Source: PXRE01 sp964435625
GTDB lineage: Archaea; Halobacteriota; Halobacteria; Halobacteriales; PXRE01
Reading direction: 5' to 3'
Assembly (NCBI GenBank): GCA_964435625.1
Contig: CAYTAG010000120.1
Span: 1 to 10,455 of the forward strand
DNA length: 10,455 bases
This document shows positions 1-5,955 of the stretch, piece by piece (within the stretch, counting starts at the first letter, position 1; each line of letters opens with the position of its first letter). The position numbers and the translations under genes were made by a program. The notes beneath the pieces are model-generated. The model worked only from the letters and a program-made list of their open reading frames with translations, was not told the origin of the DNA and searched no databases.

Positions 1-606
1 TCGTACAGCGACGCCGGGTTCGAACTCCCGTTCATGACCGAGGACGACTACGACGCGGCCACCAGCATCCTCCGGGAGACGGTCGACGCGCTGCCCGAAT
101 ATCGGGGCGTCCTCTACGGCCAGTTCATGCTCACCGCCGACGGCGTGAAGGTCGTCGAGTTCAACGCCCGCTTCGGCGATCCCGAGGCGATGAACACCCT
201 CCCGGTGATGCGGACGGACTTCCTGGACGTGCTGACGGCGGCCCGCGACGGCGAGGAACTGCCGGCGCTGGAGTTCGACGCGGAGGCGACCGTCTGCAAG
301 TACGGCGTCCCCGAGGGCTACCCCACCGACCCACAGGCCGGGACGAAACTGACCATCGACGAGGAGTCGGTCGGTGGGGCCCTGCTCTATTACGCTAGCG
401 TCGACGAGCGCGAGGACGGCATCTACACGACCACCTCGCGGGCGTTCGCGGTGGTTGGGGTCGCCGAGAGCATCGGCGGCGCCGAGAAGATCGCCGAGTC
501 AGCCCTGGAGTCCGCGCCGGAGGGTGTCCGCGTGCGCCACGACGTCGGCAAACCCGAGGTCGTGGGGCGTCGGGTCGATCACATCCAGCAACTGCGTGGT
601 GAGTGA
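1..606 (+). CDS. purD: Phosphoribosylamine--glycine ligase (GARS), C-terminal part, cut at the 5' edge
   Basis: The frame is open from base 1, so the N-terminal half lies outside the window; 201 residues are visible before the TGA at 604-606. The enzyme joins 5-phosphoribosylamine to glycine with ATP in de novo purine synthesis, in the cytoplasm. The diagnostic stretch is GQFMLTADG followed by VVEFNARFGDPEA (about visible residues 40-64), the end of the ATP-grasp domain, where the Glu and Asn of EFNARFGDPE bind the metal-ATP. A C-terminal domain follows, with CKYGVPEGYP and a final GKPEVVGRRVDHIQQL. It ends normally with no frameshift. A short T run (607-610) directly follows the stop and could help termination. 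The next stretch is repeat-rich and non-coding, so no partner gene is visible downstream. The family call is firm. Confidence 0.95.
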   Translation, partial: SYSDAGFELPFMTEDDYDAATSILRETVDALPEYRGVLYGQFMLTADGVKVVEFNARFGDPEAMNTLPVMRTDFLDVLTAARDGEELPALEFDAEATVCKYGVPEGYPTDPQAGTKLTIDEESVGGALLYYASVDEREDGIYTTTSRAFAVVGVAESIGGAEKIAESALESAPEGVRVRHDVGKPEVVGRRVDHIQQLRGE

Positions 607-618
607 TTTTCGGGGATA

Positions 619-643
619 ACAACGAGAAAGCCTCCGCGCGCTC
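619..643 (+). repeat. Partial extra copy of the repeat terminus
   Basis: This segment carries the AGAAAGCCTCC version of the motif that recurs at 675-685 as AGAAAGCCCCC and, inverted, at 1314-1324. It is followed by CGCGCGCTC, which is also found inverted at 1304-1312. It therefore resembles the right-hand terminus of the element more closely than the adjacent left terminus does, and may be the remnant of an earlier copy or of a nested insertion. Confidence 0.6.
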
Positions 644-663
644 TCCGTAGACGGTGTCTTGGA

Positions 664-897
664 CAGCAACACGCAGAAAGCCCCCGGCGGGGGGGGGGGG
701 GGCGCCGCCGCGGGCGCCGCGGCCGGGGACGGCGGTGGGGAGGGGGTGCGGCGGGGGGTTGGGCGGGGGGGGTGCCGGCGGGCTACGGTCGCGCGCCTCG
801 TTGCGCTCCTCGTCACTCCTTCGCGTTGCTCAGTCGTTCCTGCGGTGCTTACGTCGTCGTGCTTCCCGAAGCCCGCCGGCCCCTTTCATTCCCACCC
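664..897 (+). repeat. Hairpin repeat, left copy (expanded)
   Basis: The copy starts with the terminus containing AGAAAGCCCCC and ends with CCCCTTTCATTCCCACC. Inside, GCCGGCGGGCT at 774-784 is perfectly inverted at 870-880, giving an 11-base-pair stem over a loop of 85 bases. The loop carries GCCTCGTTGCGCTCCTC and TGCGGTGCTT, which are also found (inverted) in the loop of the right copy. The G-rich segment 686-773 has no counterpart in the right copy, so it looks inserted or expanded. Confidence 0.7.
689..772 (+). repeat. G-run cluster, potential G-quadruplex
   Basis: There is an uninterrupted run of 14 G at 689-702. A cluster of G runs then follows at 737-740, 742-746, 753-758, 761-763 and 765-772, separated by 1 to 6 bases. 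This satisfies the usual pattern for an intramolecular G-quadruplex (four or more runs of at least three G with short loops). Homopolymer runs of this length are also prone to sequencing error, so the exact length should not be trusted. Confidence 0.7.
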
Positions 898-1038
898 CAC
901 AGCTCGGCCAAACCACCAGCCTCCCCAGCCGACTCGCTCGTTCGCGCCAGGGGCGCTCACTCGCTCATCCCTCGCGCGATTTTGGTTCGCGGTCGCCTCC
1001 GGCGACACGCTCACCAGCGCACGCCGTGGCGGTTGGTC

Positions 1039-1078
1039 GGGTATATATGAAAATATGTACATATATTCATATAACCCG
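1039..1078. repeat. AT-rich palindrome at the centre of the large inverted repeat
   Basis: Bases 1044-1073 form a 30-base palindrome around GTAC with a single mismatched pair. CGG at 1039-1041 and CCG at 1076-1078 extend it beyond three unpaired positions. It is almost purely A and T in the middle of a very GC-rich region and sits exactly on the symmetry axis of the flanking arms. It could be a protein-binding site, a cruciform tip or a bidirectional promoter core; the sequence alone does not decide. Confidence 0.75.
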
Positions 1079-1216
1079 TAACCCCGGGGGTGGCGCGCGC
1101 GGGCGCGCCCGCCGGGCCGCGCCGACCCCGCGCGTGGTTTGATTACCGCAAGGAGCGCCCGACGGGCGCGACTGAGTAACGCAATCGGCTGGGGAGGTGT
1201 GTGGTTACAGCTCGCA

Positions 1217-1333
1217 GGGTGGGACTGAAAGGGGCCGCGGGCTCGACGCTCCCGGCCGACGGAAGCACCGCAACGGAGTGAGGAGCGCAGCGAGGCCCGG
1301 GAGTCGAGCGCGCGGGGGCTTTCTGGCTGTTGC
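1217..1333 (-). repeat. Hairpin repeat, right copy (compact)
   Basis: On the plus strand this copy begins with GGGTGGGACTGAAAGGGGCC and ends with GGGGGCTTTCTG plus GTTGC. The body folds back: the arm from about 1228 to 1256 (AAAGGGGCC, GCGGGCTCGACG, CTCCCGG) pairs imperfectly with about 1297-1322 (CCGGGAG, TCGAGCGCGCGG, GGGCTTT). The loop of about 40 bases contains AAGCACCGCAACGGAGTGAG. It has the same plan as the left copy, with a different stem sequence but a similar loop and similar termini. Confidence 0.75.
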
Positions 1334-1406
1334 CGGCCAAGATACCGCCGACAGAGCGCGGTGAGCTATCTACGTGGTGACGGTCGATCCGTCGTCGAAC
1401 AACGTC

Positions 1407-1424
1407 CGAAAGGGTAGGTTTTTG
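1407..1424 (+). promoter_or_regulatory. Candidate promoter for menB (BRE plus TATA-like box)
   Basis: A purine-rich BRE-like CCGAAAGGG is followed by TAGGTTTTT, centred about 29 bases before the ATG at 1449. That spacing is expected for a leaderless haloarchaeal transcript beginning at or next to the start codon. The site lies outside the upstream repeat. No experimental start site is known to me. Confidence 0.55.
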
Positions 1425-1448
1425 CGCCGGCCACGCCGACCCCGGCAC

Positions 1449-2262
1449 ATGGTCTCGGAGCTATTCGACCCCGATCGCTGGGAGCCGGTCGACGCCCTCG
1501 ATCTCTCGGACGTCACCTACCACCGGGCGGTCGACACCGGCGCGGTCCGGGTGGCCTTCGACCGGCCCGCGGTGCGCAACGCCTTCACGCCGCACACGGT
1601 CGACGAACTCTACGACGCGCTGGACCACGCCCGCCGCCAGACCGACGTCGGGTGCGTCCTCCTGACGGGCAACGGCCCCTCGCCGGAGGACGGCGGCTGG
1701 GCCTTTTGCTCCGGCGGCGACCAGTCCGTCCGCGGGCCGGAGGGCTACGAGNNNNNNNNNNCCCGTGGTCGCGGTCGTGCCGGGATGGGCCGTCGGCGGC
1801 GGCCACTCCCTGCACGTCGTCTGTGACATGACCCTTGCCAGCGAGGAGCACGCGAAGTTCCTCCAGACCGACCCCGACGTCGCCAGTTTCGACGCCGGCT
1901 ACGGGTCGGCGTACCTCGCCCGCCAGATCGGCCAGAAGAAAGCCCGCGAACTGTTCTTCCTCGGGAAGACCTACGACGCCGCGGAGGCCGAGGAGATGGG
2001 CATGGTGAACGAGGTCGTGCTCCACGACGGACTGGAGGACCGCGCCCTGGAGTGGGCCGAGACGATCAACTCGAAATCGCCCACCGCGATCCGGATGCTC
2101 AAGTACGCGTTCAACATGCCCGAGGACGGCATGGTCGGCCAGCAGGTGTTCGCCGGCGAGGCCACCCGCCTGGGGTACATGACCGACGAGGCCCAGGAGG
2201 GCCGGGACGCGTTCCTCGAAGGCCGCGAACCGGAGTTCGAGGAGTTCCCCTGGCACTACTAG
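1449..2262 (+). CDS. menB: 1,4-dihydroxy-2-naphthoyl-CoA synthase, interrupted by an assembly gap
   Basis: MenB, a crotonase-fold enzyme, cyclises o-succinylbenzoyl-CoA to 1,4-dihydroxy-2-naphthoyl-CoA in menaquinone synthesis. Before the gap, DRPAVRNAF and CSGGDQSVRG are the MenB CoA-binding and oxyanion-hole signatures. After it, PGWAVGGGHSLH, QTDPDVASFDAGYGSAYLAR and MLKYAFN follow, ending in YMTDEAQEGRDAFL. The Ser and Asp of ASFDAG match the known active-site residues. Asp in QTDPDV stands where Escherichia coli MenB has the bicarbonate-binding Gly, which points to the bicarbonate-independent type II class. The two parts (101 and 166 residues) lie in different frames only because 10 N stand for a gap of unknown length. 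The code before it ends and the code after it begins on a codon boundary, so the true gap is probably a multiple of three. I chose the ATG at 1449 over the in-frame GTG at 1374, because the promoter lies between them and the added residues look non-coding. Confidence 0.93.
1752..1761. other. Assembly gap (10 N) inside menB
   Basis: Ten undetermined bases interrupt menB. MenB proteins have an acidic or variable segment followed by a helix ending in PKPVVAVVPG here, and only the end of it (PVVAVVPGW) survives. Compared with E. coli MenB about 25 or more residues are missing, so the real gap should be clearly longer than 10 bases. Treat the apparent frameshift as artificial. Confidence 0.9.
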
Positions 2263-2347
2263 CTTCGCTGGTCGTCCGCTCGGTCCACACCCGGTCGTCG
2301 CCGTCCTCGCTGGGTCCTGGCTTTGTCAAAAAGACCAATACGCAACC

Positions 2348-3742
2348 ATGAATAGGACACGGGACGACGAGGCCGAGACATTGAAACATCGGAGCAATAT
2401 CGCCCGTCTCGACGACGTGAGCATCCACGACTGGTACCGGTTCGTCTACGCGTACTCGGACAGGGTAATCACGGACCTCGTCGACGAGTTCGGCATCACC
2501 GACGAGGACCTGCTCCTCGACCCGTTCAACGGCACCGGGACGACGACGCTCGCGGCGAAGAAACTCGGCATCGACGCGATCGGGACCGACACGTCCCCCG
2601 CGTGCGTCCTCGCCGCACGCGCGAAGACGAACTGGGACGTGGACCTGACGGAGTTCCGGACGCGTCGCTCGGAGCTACTGGACACCCTCGACCCCATCTT
2701 CCGGCGGATCAGCGCAGAAGGCAACACTACCCTCTCCTCGTTCGGCAGTTCGGACGGCGAGGACGTCTCCCTGGCGGAATACGACTTCAGCGAACCGGAG
2801 AAACTCCCGAAGGGGTGGCTGAGCGAGAAGCCGCTGAAGAAGATGAAAGTGCTCCGGTACCACGTCGAGGAAATGCCGGACGACGAGGTCACGGACCTCT
2901 TCAGGCTCGCGATGATCGCCGTGCTCCCGGAGGACGTCGGGAACGTCCGGTTCGGGCCCGAAGCCACCAGGGACCGCTCCCAGGAGGGCGACGAGGACGT
3001 TTACACCATCCTCAAGAACAAACTCGAAGACGTAGAGCGCGACCTCGAACGGGTCCAGGAGGCCGTCGAGAACGGCGACCTCGTCCCGGGCGAAACCGAG
3101 GTCATCAGGGCTGACGCCCGGACGTTCGCCGGGCAGCTACGGGCACGCTCCGAGATACTAAACTCCGACGAACACGAGGGCGAAATCGACTACGTCATCA
3201 CGTCTCCGCCGTACCCCGCGGAACACGATTACACCCGGAACCAGCGCCTCGAACTCGTCTGGCTCGGCGTCTGCGACGACAACGAGGACCTCCAGGCGAT
3301 CAAGAAGACGAACGTCCGGTCGCACACGAAGAACATCTACGTCGACGACGACGAGGGCGAGCAGGTGAACATCCGCGAGAACGACCGCATCGACGCCATC
3401 GTCTCCGAGATGGAGACCATCATCGAGGAGGAGGACGTCCAGCACGGGTTCGGCCAGTACTACCCGCGGGTCATCGAGGAGTACTTCGCCGGGATGCAAC
3501 GTCACTTCGAGCAGGTCTACGACCTGCTGGCTCCCGGGGGAAAGGCGGCCTACGTCGTCGGCGACTCCGGCTCGTACTGGCAGGTGGAGGTCAAGACGGC
3601 CGAAATCCTCTGGGAAATCGCCGAGGAACGCGTGGGGTTCGAAGCGCCGGCGGTCACGCTCTGGCGGAACGTGCAGGCGACGACGGCCGACTACGACGAC
3701 GTCGAGGAGAACGTCCTGATCCTGACGAAGCCCGACGGGTAA
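2348..3742 (+). CDS. Orphan amino-type DNA methyltransferase (N4-cytosine or N6-adenine)
   Basis: This 464-residue protein should transfer a methyl group from S-adenosylmethionine to an exocyclic amino group of a DNA base. Motif I, DPFNGTGTT (residues 58-66), binds the cofactor. TSPPY (285-289) is the catalytic motif IV; the SPPY form is commoner in N4-cytosine enzymes, DPPY in N6-adenine ones, though this is not decisive. A segment near 390-407 (LLAPGGKAAYVVGDS) fits the later core strands. Motif I comes before motif IV with about 220 residues between them, including a charged helical stretch (215-243), probably the target-recognition part. The N-terminal HDWYRFVYAYSDRVITDL resembles a region seen before motif I in related methylases. 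No restriction endonuclease or specificity subunit lies beside it, so it looks solitary. It sits between menB and other genes, suggesting later insertion. The start is the ATG at 2348, 85 bases after menB. The target sequence cannot be read from the protein. Confidence 0.85.
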   Translation: MNRTRDDEAETLKHRSNIARLDDVSIHDWYRFVYAYSDRVITDLVDEFGITDEDLLLDPFNGTGTTTLAAKKLGIDAIGTDTSPACVLAARAKTNWDVDLTEFRTRRSELLDTLDPIFRRISAEGNTTLSSFGSSDGEDVSLAEYDFSEPEKLPKGWLSEKPLKKMKVLRYHVEEMPDDEVTDLFRLAMIAVLPEDVGNVRFGPEATRDRSQEGDEDVYTILKNKLEDVERDLERVQEAVENGDLVPGETEVIRADARTFAGQLRARSEILNSDEHEGEIDYVITSPPYPAEHDYTRNQRLELVWLGVCDDNEDLQAIKKTNVRSHTKNIYVDDDEGEQVNIRENDRIDAIVSEMETIIEEEDVQHGFGQYYPRVIEEYFAGMQRHFEQVYDLLAPGGKAAYVVGDSGSYWQVEVKTAEILWEIAEERVGFEAPAVTLWRNVQATTADYDDVEENVLILTKPDG

Positions 3743-3765
3743 CGGGGGCCGCGACGGGACTTCGG

Positions 3766-3775
3766 AAGATAAATT
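3766..3775 (+). promoter_or_regulatory. Candidate TATA element upstream of the glycosyltransferase
   Basis: AAGATAAATT stands out in the GC-rich gap between the methyltransferase stop (3742) and the ATG at 3817. It would place transcription start near 3797, giving a leader of about 20 bases, and suggests the glycosyltransferase has its own promoter. Confidence 0.4.
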
Positions 3776-3816
3776 GGACGCGGCCGGATGGGGTCGGTCG
3801 GGGACGCCGTCGCGCC

Positions 3817-4821
3817 ATGAAGGTCAGCCACTACTTCGAGTGGGAGCGGTGGATCACCGGCGGGCACGCCCAGTCGGTTCGCAACCAGCGGACGATCATG
3901 GAGCGCCGCGGCATCGAGTACACGACCGCTCCGGACCTCTCGGCGGATCTGTTGCACCTCAACAACATGGGGCCGCGGTCGCTGTACTACGCCAGGCGCG
4001 CCCGCCGGCGCGGCGTGCCCGTGCTCGTCCACGGCCACCAGACCGCCGAGGACTTCCGGGAGAGCTTTGCGCTCTCGAACGTCCTCGCGGGGCCGCTGCG
4101 GCCGTACCTGGAGTACGCCTACGCCCACGCCGACCACCTCGCCTGTCCGTCTGCCCATAACGCGGCCGTGCTCGCCGACTACTGCGACGCGCCCAGGACC
4201 GTCGTCTCCAACGGCTTCGATCCCGGGAAACTGGCGGGCCACGACGACCCCGACCTCCGGCGGACGTACCTCGACCGCTACGACCTTGACCCGCCGGTCG
4301 TCTTCATGGTCGGGCACGTCATCGAGCGCAAGGGCCTGCGCGCGTTCGTCGAGACGGCACGCGCGATGCCGGACCTGGACTTCGCGTGGTTCGGCTACCT
4401 CAACCCCGGCGGCGGCACCGTCGACCGGGTGCTCCGCTCGCGGGAGACGACGAAACTCGTGAAGTCCGCCCCCGACAACTGTACCTTCACGGGCTACGTC
4501 GAGGACGTCGAGGGCGCGTTCGCTGCCGGGGACGTGTTCTTCTGGCCGAGCAAGAACGAGAACGAGGGGATGGCCCTGCTGGAGGCGATGGCCTGCGGCA
4601 AGCCCGTCGTCCTCAGGGACATCCCGACCTACGACCGGTTCGAGGATGGCGTCCACTGCCTGAAGGCCGAGGCGGACTTCGTGACGCCGCTGCGGCGGGT
4701 AACCGGGGACGACGACCTCCGGGAGCGACTCGGCAGCAACGCCGCCGAGAAGAGCGAGGAGTACACGCTCGACGCCGTCGGCGACCGGCTCGTCGCGCTG
4801 TACGAGGACCTGGTGAACTGA
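3817..4821 (+). CDS. Family 4 (GT-B fold) glycosyltransferase
   Basis: A 334-residue retaining glycosyltransferase of the GT4 type, predicted to move a sugar from a nucleotide-sugar donor to an unknown acceptor, at or near the inner membrane face. The N-terminal domain has a Gly-rich acceptor-side segment (GGHAQSVRNQ, 15-24) and VLVHGHQTAEDF (69-80). The C-terminal donor domain begins about residue 160 with VVFMVGHVIERKGL, where the Arg-Lys pair (171-172) usually contacts the donor phosphates. It contains the EX7E motif, Glu248 and Glu256, in NENEGMALLEAMACGKPVV. The overall pattern recalls diacylglycerol glucosyltransferases, so a glycolipid product is possible, but this is inference; protein or polysaccharide glycosylation is an alternative. 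There is no signal peptide and no membrane segment. It converges on the Lrp gene, with 52 bases between the stops. The ATG at 3817 is a good start, because MKVSHYFEW opens the first Rossmann strand. Confidence 0.85.
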   Translation: MKVSHYFEWERWITGGHAQSVRNQRTIMERRGIEYTTAPDLSADLLHLNNMGPRSLYYARRARRRGVPVLVHGHQTAEDFRESFALSNVLAGPLRPYLEYAYAHADHLACPSAHNAAVLADYCDAPRTVVSNGFDPGKLAGHDDPDLRRTYLDRYDLDPPVVFMVGHVIERKGLRAFVETARAMPDLDFAWFGYLNPGGGTVDRVLRSRETTKLVKSAPDNCTFTGYVEDVEGAFAAGDVFFWPSKNENEGMALLEAMACGKPVVLRDIPTYDRFEDGVHCLKAEADFVTPLRRVTGDDDLRERLGSNAAEKSEEYTLDAVGDRLVALYEDLVN

Positions 4822-4873
4822 CCGACCCCGGGGCTTCGCCGATCTGGTCGCTGCTTCGGCGGGCGCCCGGCGA

Positions 4874-5350
4874 CTACTCCACCGCCGAGACGTCGACCGC
4901 TTCGTAGTCGATGGGCTTGCGGTGTTCCGACCGGACGAGGTTCTCGTCGTTGATCTCCAGGTCGAGTTCGTCGAGCTGGCGAGCGATGGCCGTGACCTCC
5001 TCGTCGGTGGTGGCGTAGACCTTCACGTGGAGGTTCCGCTGGCCGGTCATCAGTTCGGTCACCTCGGTCACCTGCGGGACCGCCAGGATCTCCTCGGCGA
5101 CCTCGCTGCGCCTGCTGATCCTCGCCGTACAGACGAAACTGAAGTAGAGGCTGAACCCCACCCGCTCGTTGTCGACCGTGGCCGTGTAGCCGGTGACGAC
5201 CCCGGCCTCCTCCAGTCGCTCCATCCGGTTGTGGACCGTGTTGTCCGAGACGCCCAGCTCCTCCGCGAGTTCGATTGCCGTGTACCGGGCGTTCTCCTGG
5301 AGCAACGAGAGGAGTCTCCGGTCGGTCCCGTCCAGTTCGTACGTGCTCAC
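4874..5350 (-). CDS. Lrp/AsnC family transcription regulator
   Basis: A full-length 158-residue member of the feast/famine regulator family. Residues 6-55 form the DNA-binding domain: LDGTDRRLLSLLQENARYT, then a helix-turn-helix with ELAEELGVSDNTVHNRMERL (about 28-46). Residues 64-145 form the ligand-sensing and oligomerising RAM domain, with the turn LMTGQRNLHVKV that often lines the effector site. Members bind DNA as dimers and higher oligomers and often respond to an amino acid; the effector and targets here are unknown. The start is GTG at 5350, since the conserved LDGTDRRLL follows five residues later and no better upstream start is evident. The neighbouring HalOD1 and menA genes run divergently from it. 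A perfect 13-base palindrome 33-45 bases before the start is a good autoregulatory operator candidate. Confidence 0.92.
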   Translation of the reverse strand: MSTYELDGTDRRLLSLLQENARYTAIELAEELGVSDNTVHNRMERLEEAGVVTGYTATVDNERVGFSLYFSFVCTARISRRSEVAEEILAVPQVTEVTELMTGQRNLHVKVYATTDEEVTAIARQLDELDLEINDENLVRSEHRKPIDYEAVDVSAVE

Positions 5351-5382
5351 ACGTACCCGTCGGGCTGAAGCCCCCTGAACTT

Positions 5383-5395
5383 GTCGATTATCGAC
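5383..5395. promoter_or_regulatory. Perfect palindrome upstream of the Lrp gene, candidate operator
   Basis: GTCGATTATCGAC is a perfect inverted repeat around a central base, lying 33-45 bases upstream of the Lrp start codon on its transcribed side. The AT core on the minus strand (CGATAAT) could also serve as the TATA-like box, so binding here would block transcription. Lrp family proteins commonly repress their own genes through short palindromes. Confidence 0.5.
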
Positions 5396-5496
5396 CCGCT
5401 CTGCCGCGTTACGTTCGACATTTCCTGCTGACTACGGAATTGCGTGAAGACTCGAACTGGCGGCGACGCGGTTGAAAAGGGACTTACGATTGGTGT

Positions 5497-5557
5497 GGAA
5501 AAATACTCATGAGAAGGATATAAACCTCGATATACGAAACTATTACCGATAATTTCG
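5497..5557 (+). promoter_or_regulatory. AT-rich control region with TATA box and imperfect palindrome
   Basis: A purine-rich GAGAAGG (5511-5517) followed by ATATAAAC (5518-5525) is the best BRE/TATA pair in the window and would start a plus-strand transcript near 5545. Just after it, 5535-5557 (CGAAACTATT..., ending AATTTCG) is an imperfect 23-base palindrome with CGAAA/TTTCG ends, lying across that predicted start. This looks like an operator over a promoter. Whether it serves the HalOD1 gene with a longer leader or a separate short RNA is open. Confidence 0.45.
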
Positions 5558-5582
5558 TTAGTATTCGAACCTTCGCCGAACG

Positions 5583-5591
5583 TCTTTTAAG
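5583..5591 (+). promoter_or_regulatory. Proximal TATA box of the HalOD1 gene
   Basis: TCTTTTAAG is centred about 27 bases before the ATG at 5614, the normal spacing for a leaderless haloarchaeal transcript. This decides the start: the earlier in-frame ATG at 5593 would fall only a few bases after the box. Confidence 0.6.
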
Positions 5592-5613
5592 TATGCGTCC
5601 CGTCCATCGACCG

Positions 5614-5889
5614 ATGGCAGACGTCAAGATCACCGTCGAACCCCCGGCTGGATCGGACGCCCGGATCAGCGAGACAGTCGTGGAGGCCGTCGCCGACGCC
5701 GAGGGCGTGCCCCCGCTAGACCTCCGGCCGCCGCTGTACCGGGCCGTCGACCTCGACGCCCTCGACAAACTCTTTCCCCCGCCGTCGCTCGAACGCGGCC
5801 AACCCGATGGCCAGGTGACCTTCGAGTACCGGAGTTACGAGGTCACCGTCCGCGCGGATGGGACCGTCTCGGTCGTCGGCGGGCAGTGA
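5614..5889 (+). CDS. Small HalOD1-domain protein
   Basis: A 91-residue protein consisting almost entirely of one HalOD1 (halobacterial output domain 1) module. It shows ISETVVEAVADAEGV (18-32), then PPLYRAVDLDALDKLF (39-54), a variable Pro-rich loop, and VTFEYRSYEVTVRADGTVSV (68-87). In haloarchaea this domain is found alone or attached to response-regulator and sensor modules and is thought to act as a signalling output; its biochemical activity is unknown. It has no receiver domain, membrane segment or signal peptide. It is divergent from the Lrp gene across 263 bases of AT-rich control sequence and lies 98 bases before menA, so it is probably a separate leaderless unit. The start at 5614 is preferred over the ATG at 5593 because of the promoter spacing. 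Confidence 0.82.
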   Translation: MADVKITVEPPAGSDARISETVVEAVADAEGVPPLDLRPPLYRAVDLDALDKLFPPPSLERGQPDGQVTFEYRSYEVTVRADGTVSVVGGQ

Positions 5890-5955
5890 GCACGTTCTCG
5901 ACGTAGTCCTTCTTCGCCGGACGCTTCGACCGCGAACGGCCACCCGATTTCCGAA

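Larger units (their letters stand above)
612..1367. repeat. Large interrupted palindrome, non-coding intergenic region
   Basis: This stretch of about 750 bases holds no credible gene and is organised as an imperfect inverted repeat centred between bases 1058 and 1059. Outer arms 650-685 and 1314-1349 pair at 30 of 36 positions. Further pairs are the loop-like segments 795-811/1280-1296, the octanucleotides at 841-850/1263-1272, the CCCCTTTCA-type block 878-897/1217-1236, and CCCCAGCC at 923-930 with its complement at 1187-1194, which lies exactly symmetrically about the centre. The left arm is about 118 bases longer, mostly through a G-rich insert at 686-773. The arrangement fits two oppositely oriented copies of a dispersed hairpin repeat joined head to head. 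Alternatives are a non-autonomous mobile element or a structured RNA locus. No transposase and no clear target-site duplication are visible. Confidence 0.8.

Noticed and set aside
654..1142. Overlapping plus-strand open frames of 92-162 codons within the repeat region
   Set aside because: They are rich in Gly, Arg, Pro and Ser from GC-rich low-complexity repeats, run across both arms of the palindrome, and have no promoter or recognisable domain.
878..1236. CRISPR-like reading of the GGGACTGAAAGGGG motif
   Set aside because: Only two copies occur, in opposite orientation and about 340 bases apart, with no regular spacers and no cas genes, so they are termini of the hairpin repeat.
650..1349. 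Classical insertion sequence
   Set aside because: The inverted ends are suggestive, but there is no transposase or remnant of one and no convincing target-site duplication. A non-autonomous element remains possible.
1374..1448. Earlier GTG start for menB
   Set aside because: The added residues are basic and unlike MenB, and the candidate promoter lies between this codon and the ATG at 1449.
3691..4656. 321-codon minus-strand open frame opposite the glycosyltransferase
   Set aside because: No family features; it is a shadow of a gene with complete GT4 motifs.
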